This document shows, piece after piece, positions 39,885 to 39,887 of a stretch of 39,887 nucleotides of DNA. How positions within the stretch are numbered: the first letter of the stretch is position 1; each line of letters opens with the position of its first letter. This DNA is from an uncultured Clostridia bacterium (GTDB lineage: Bacteria; Bacillota; Clostridia; Oscillospirales; Ruminococcaceae): assembly GCA_947389015.1 (NCBI GenBank), contig CANDVA010000023.1:1-39887 (forward strand), read 5' to 3'. Below the pieces are notes generated by a model, which worked only from the letters and a program-made list of their open reading frames with translations, ran no database searches and was not told the DNA's origin. Both the position numbers and the translations under genes were made by a program.

Positions 39885-39887
39885 GAA

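Overview
The window is bacterial chromosome. Strong AGGAGG-type ribosome binding sites, many near-consensus sigma-A promoters (TTGACA, 17 bp, TATAAT), dense same-strand gene runs, and the Gram-positive neighbourhoods darA-holB-ricT and trmN6-rsmI point to Bacillota, class Clostridia. The truncated flagellin, a FliB-type flagellin lysine methylase, a Prok-RING/DUF2628 membrane protein and a 2[4Fe-4S] ferredoxin suit a flagellated anaerobe of the Ruminococcaceae/Oscillospiraceae type. The lineage is an inference; no rRNA or tRNA is present to fix it.

Layout. 1-1896: 3' part of a large flagellin gene with its terminator. 1905-2271: a compact locus that looks like a type I toxin-antitoxin module, with a 43-codon membrane-peptide ORF on the minus strand facing a strong plus-strand promoter, a shared hairpin and a 15-bp repeat matching the toxin start codon. 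2282-10932: aspartate kinase, thymidylate synthase, an NYN nuclease-like protein with about five LOTUS-like repeats, then small accessory enzymes (APH kinase, metallo-beta-lactamase fold, GNAT, P-loop kinase, a 53-aa ORF, YbaK) and an M14-like protein. 10974-13881: two lipoproteins, the second a solute-binding protein behind a structured leader. 13931-20037: a probable surface-glycan operon (RING/DUF2628 protein, GT2, two large GT-C-like paralogs). 20184-27179: KtrB, TrmN6, an unknown protein, RsmI, a small membrane protein, a nitroreductase, an unknown protein, an XRE membrane regulator and a YgjP-like metalloprotease with a non-ATG start.

27180-32489 is mostly minus strand: FliB, a GtrB-like glycosyltransferase, an SseB-like protein, a small lipoprotein and ThrS. 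32540-32923 holds an apparent noncoding RNA of about 350 nt with its own promoter and terminator. A minus-strand ferredoxin follows. 33394-33707 is an array of eight hairpins enclosed by a perfect 12-bp inverted repeat, placed in the leader of the darA-holB operon. Then come an unknown protein, RicT and two tandem VanZ-like proteins on the plus strand, and a TM2 protein and a CPBP protease on the minus strand. A plus-strand promoter at the right edge fires out of the window.

The observations most worth following are the candidate type I toxin-antitoxin locus (1905-2271), the ncRNA (32575-32923), the hairpin array (33394-33707), the structured leader at 12136-12238, the NYN-LOTUS protein and the glycan operon. 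Flagellin and FliB together suggest that the filament is lysine-methylated.
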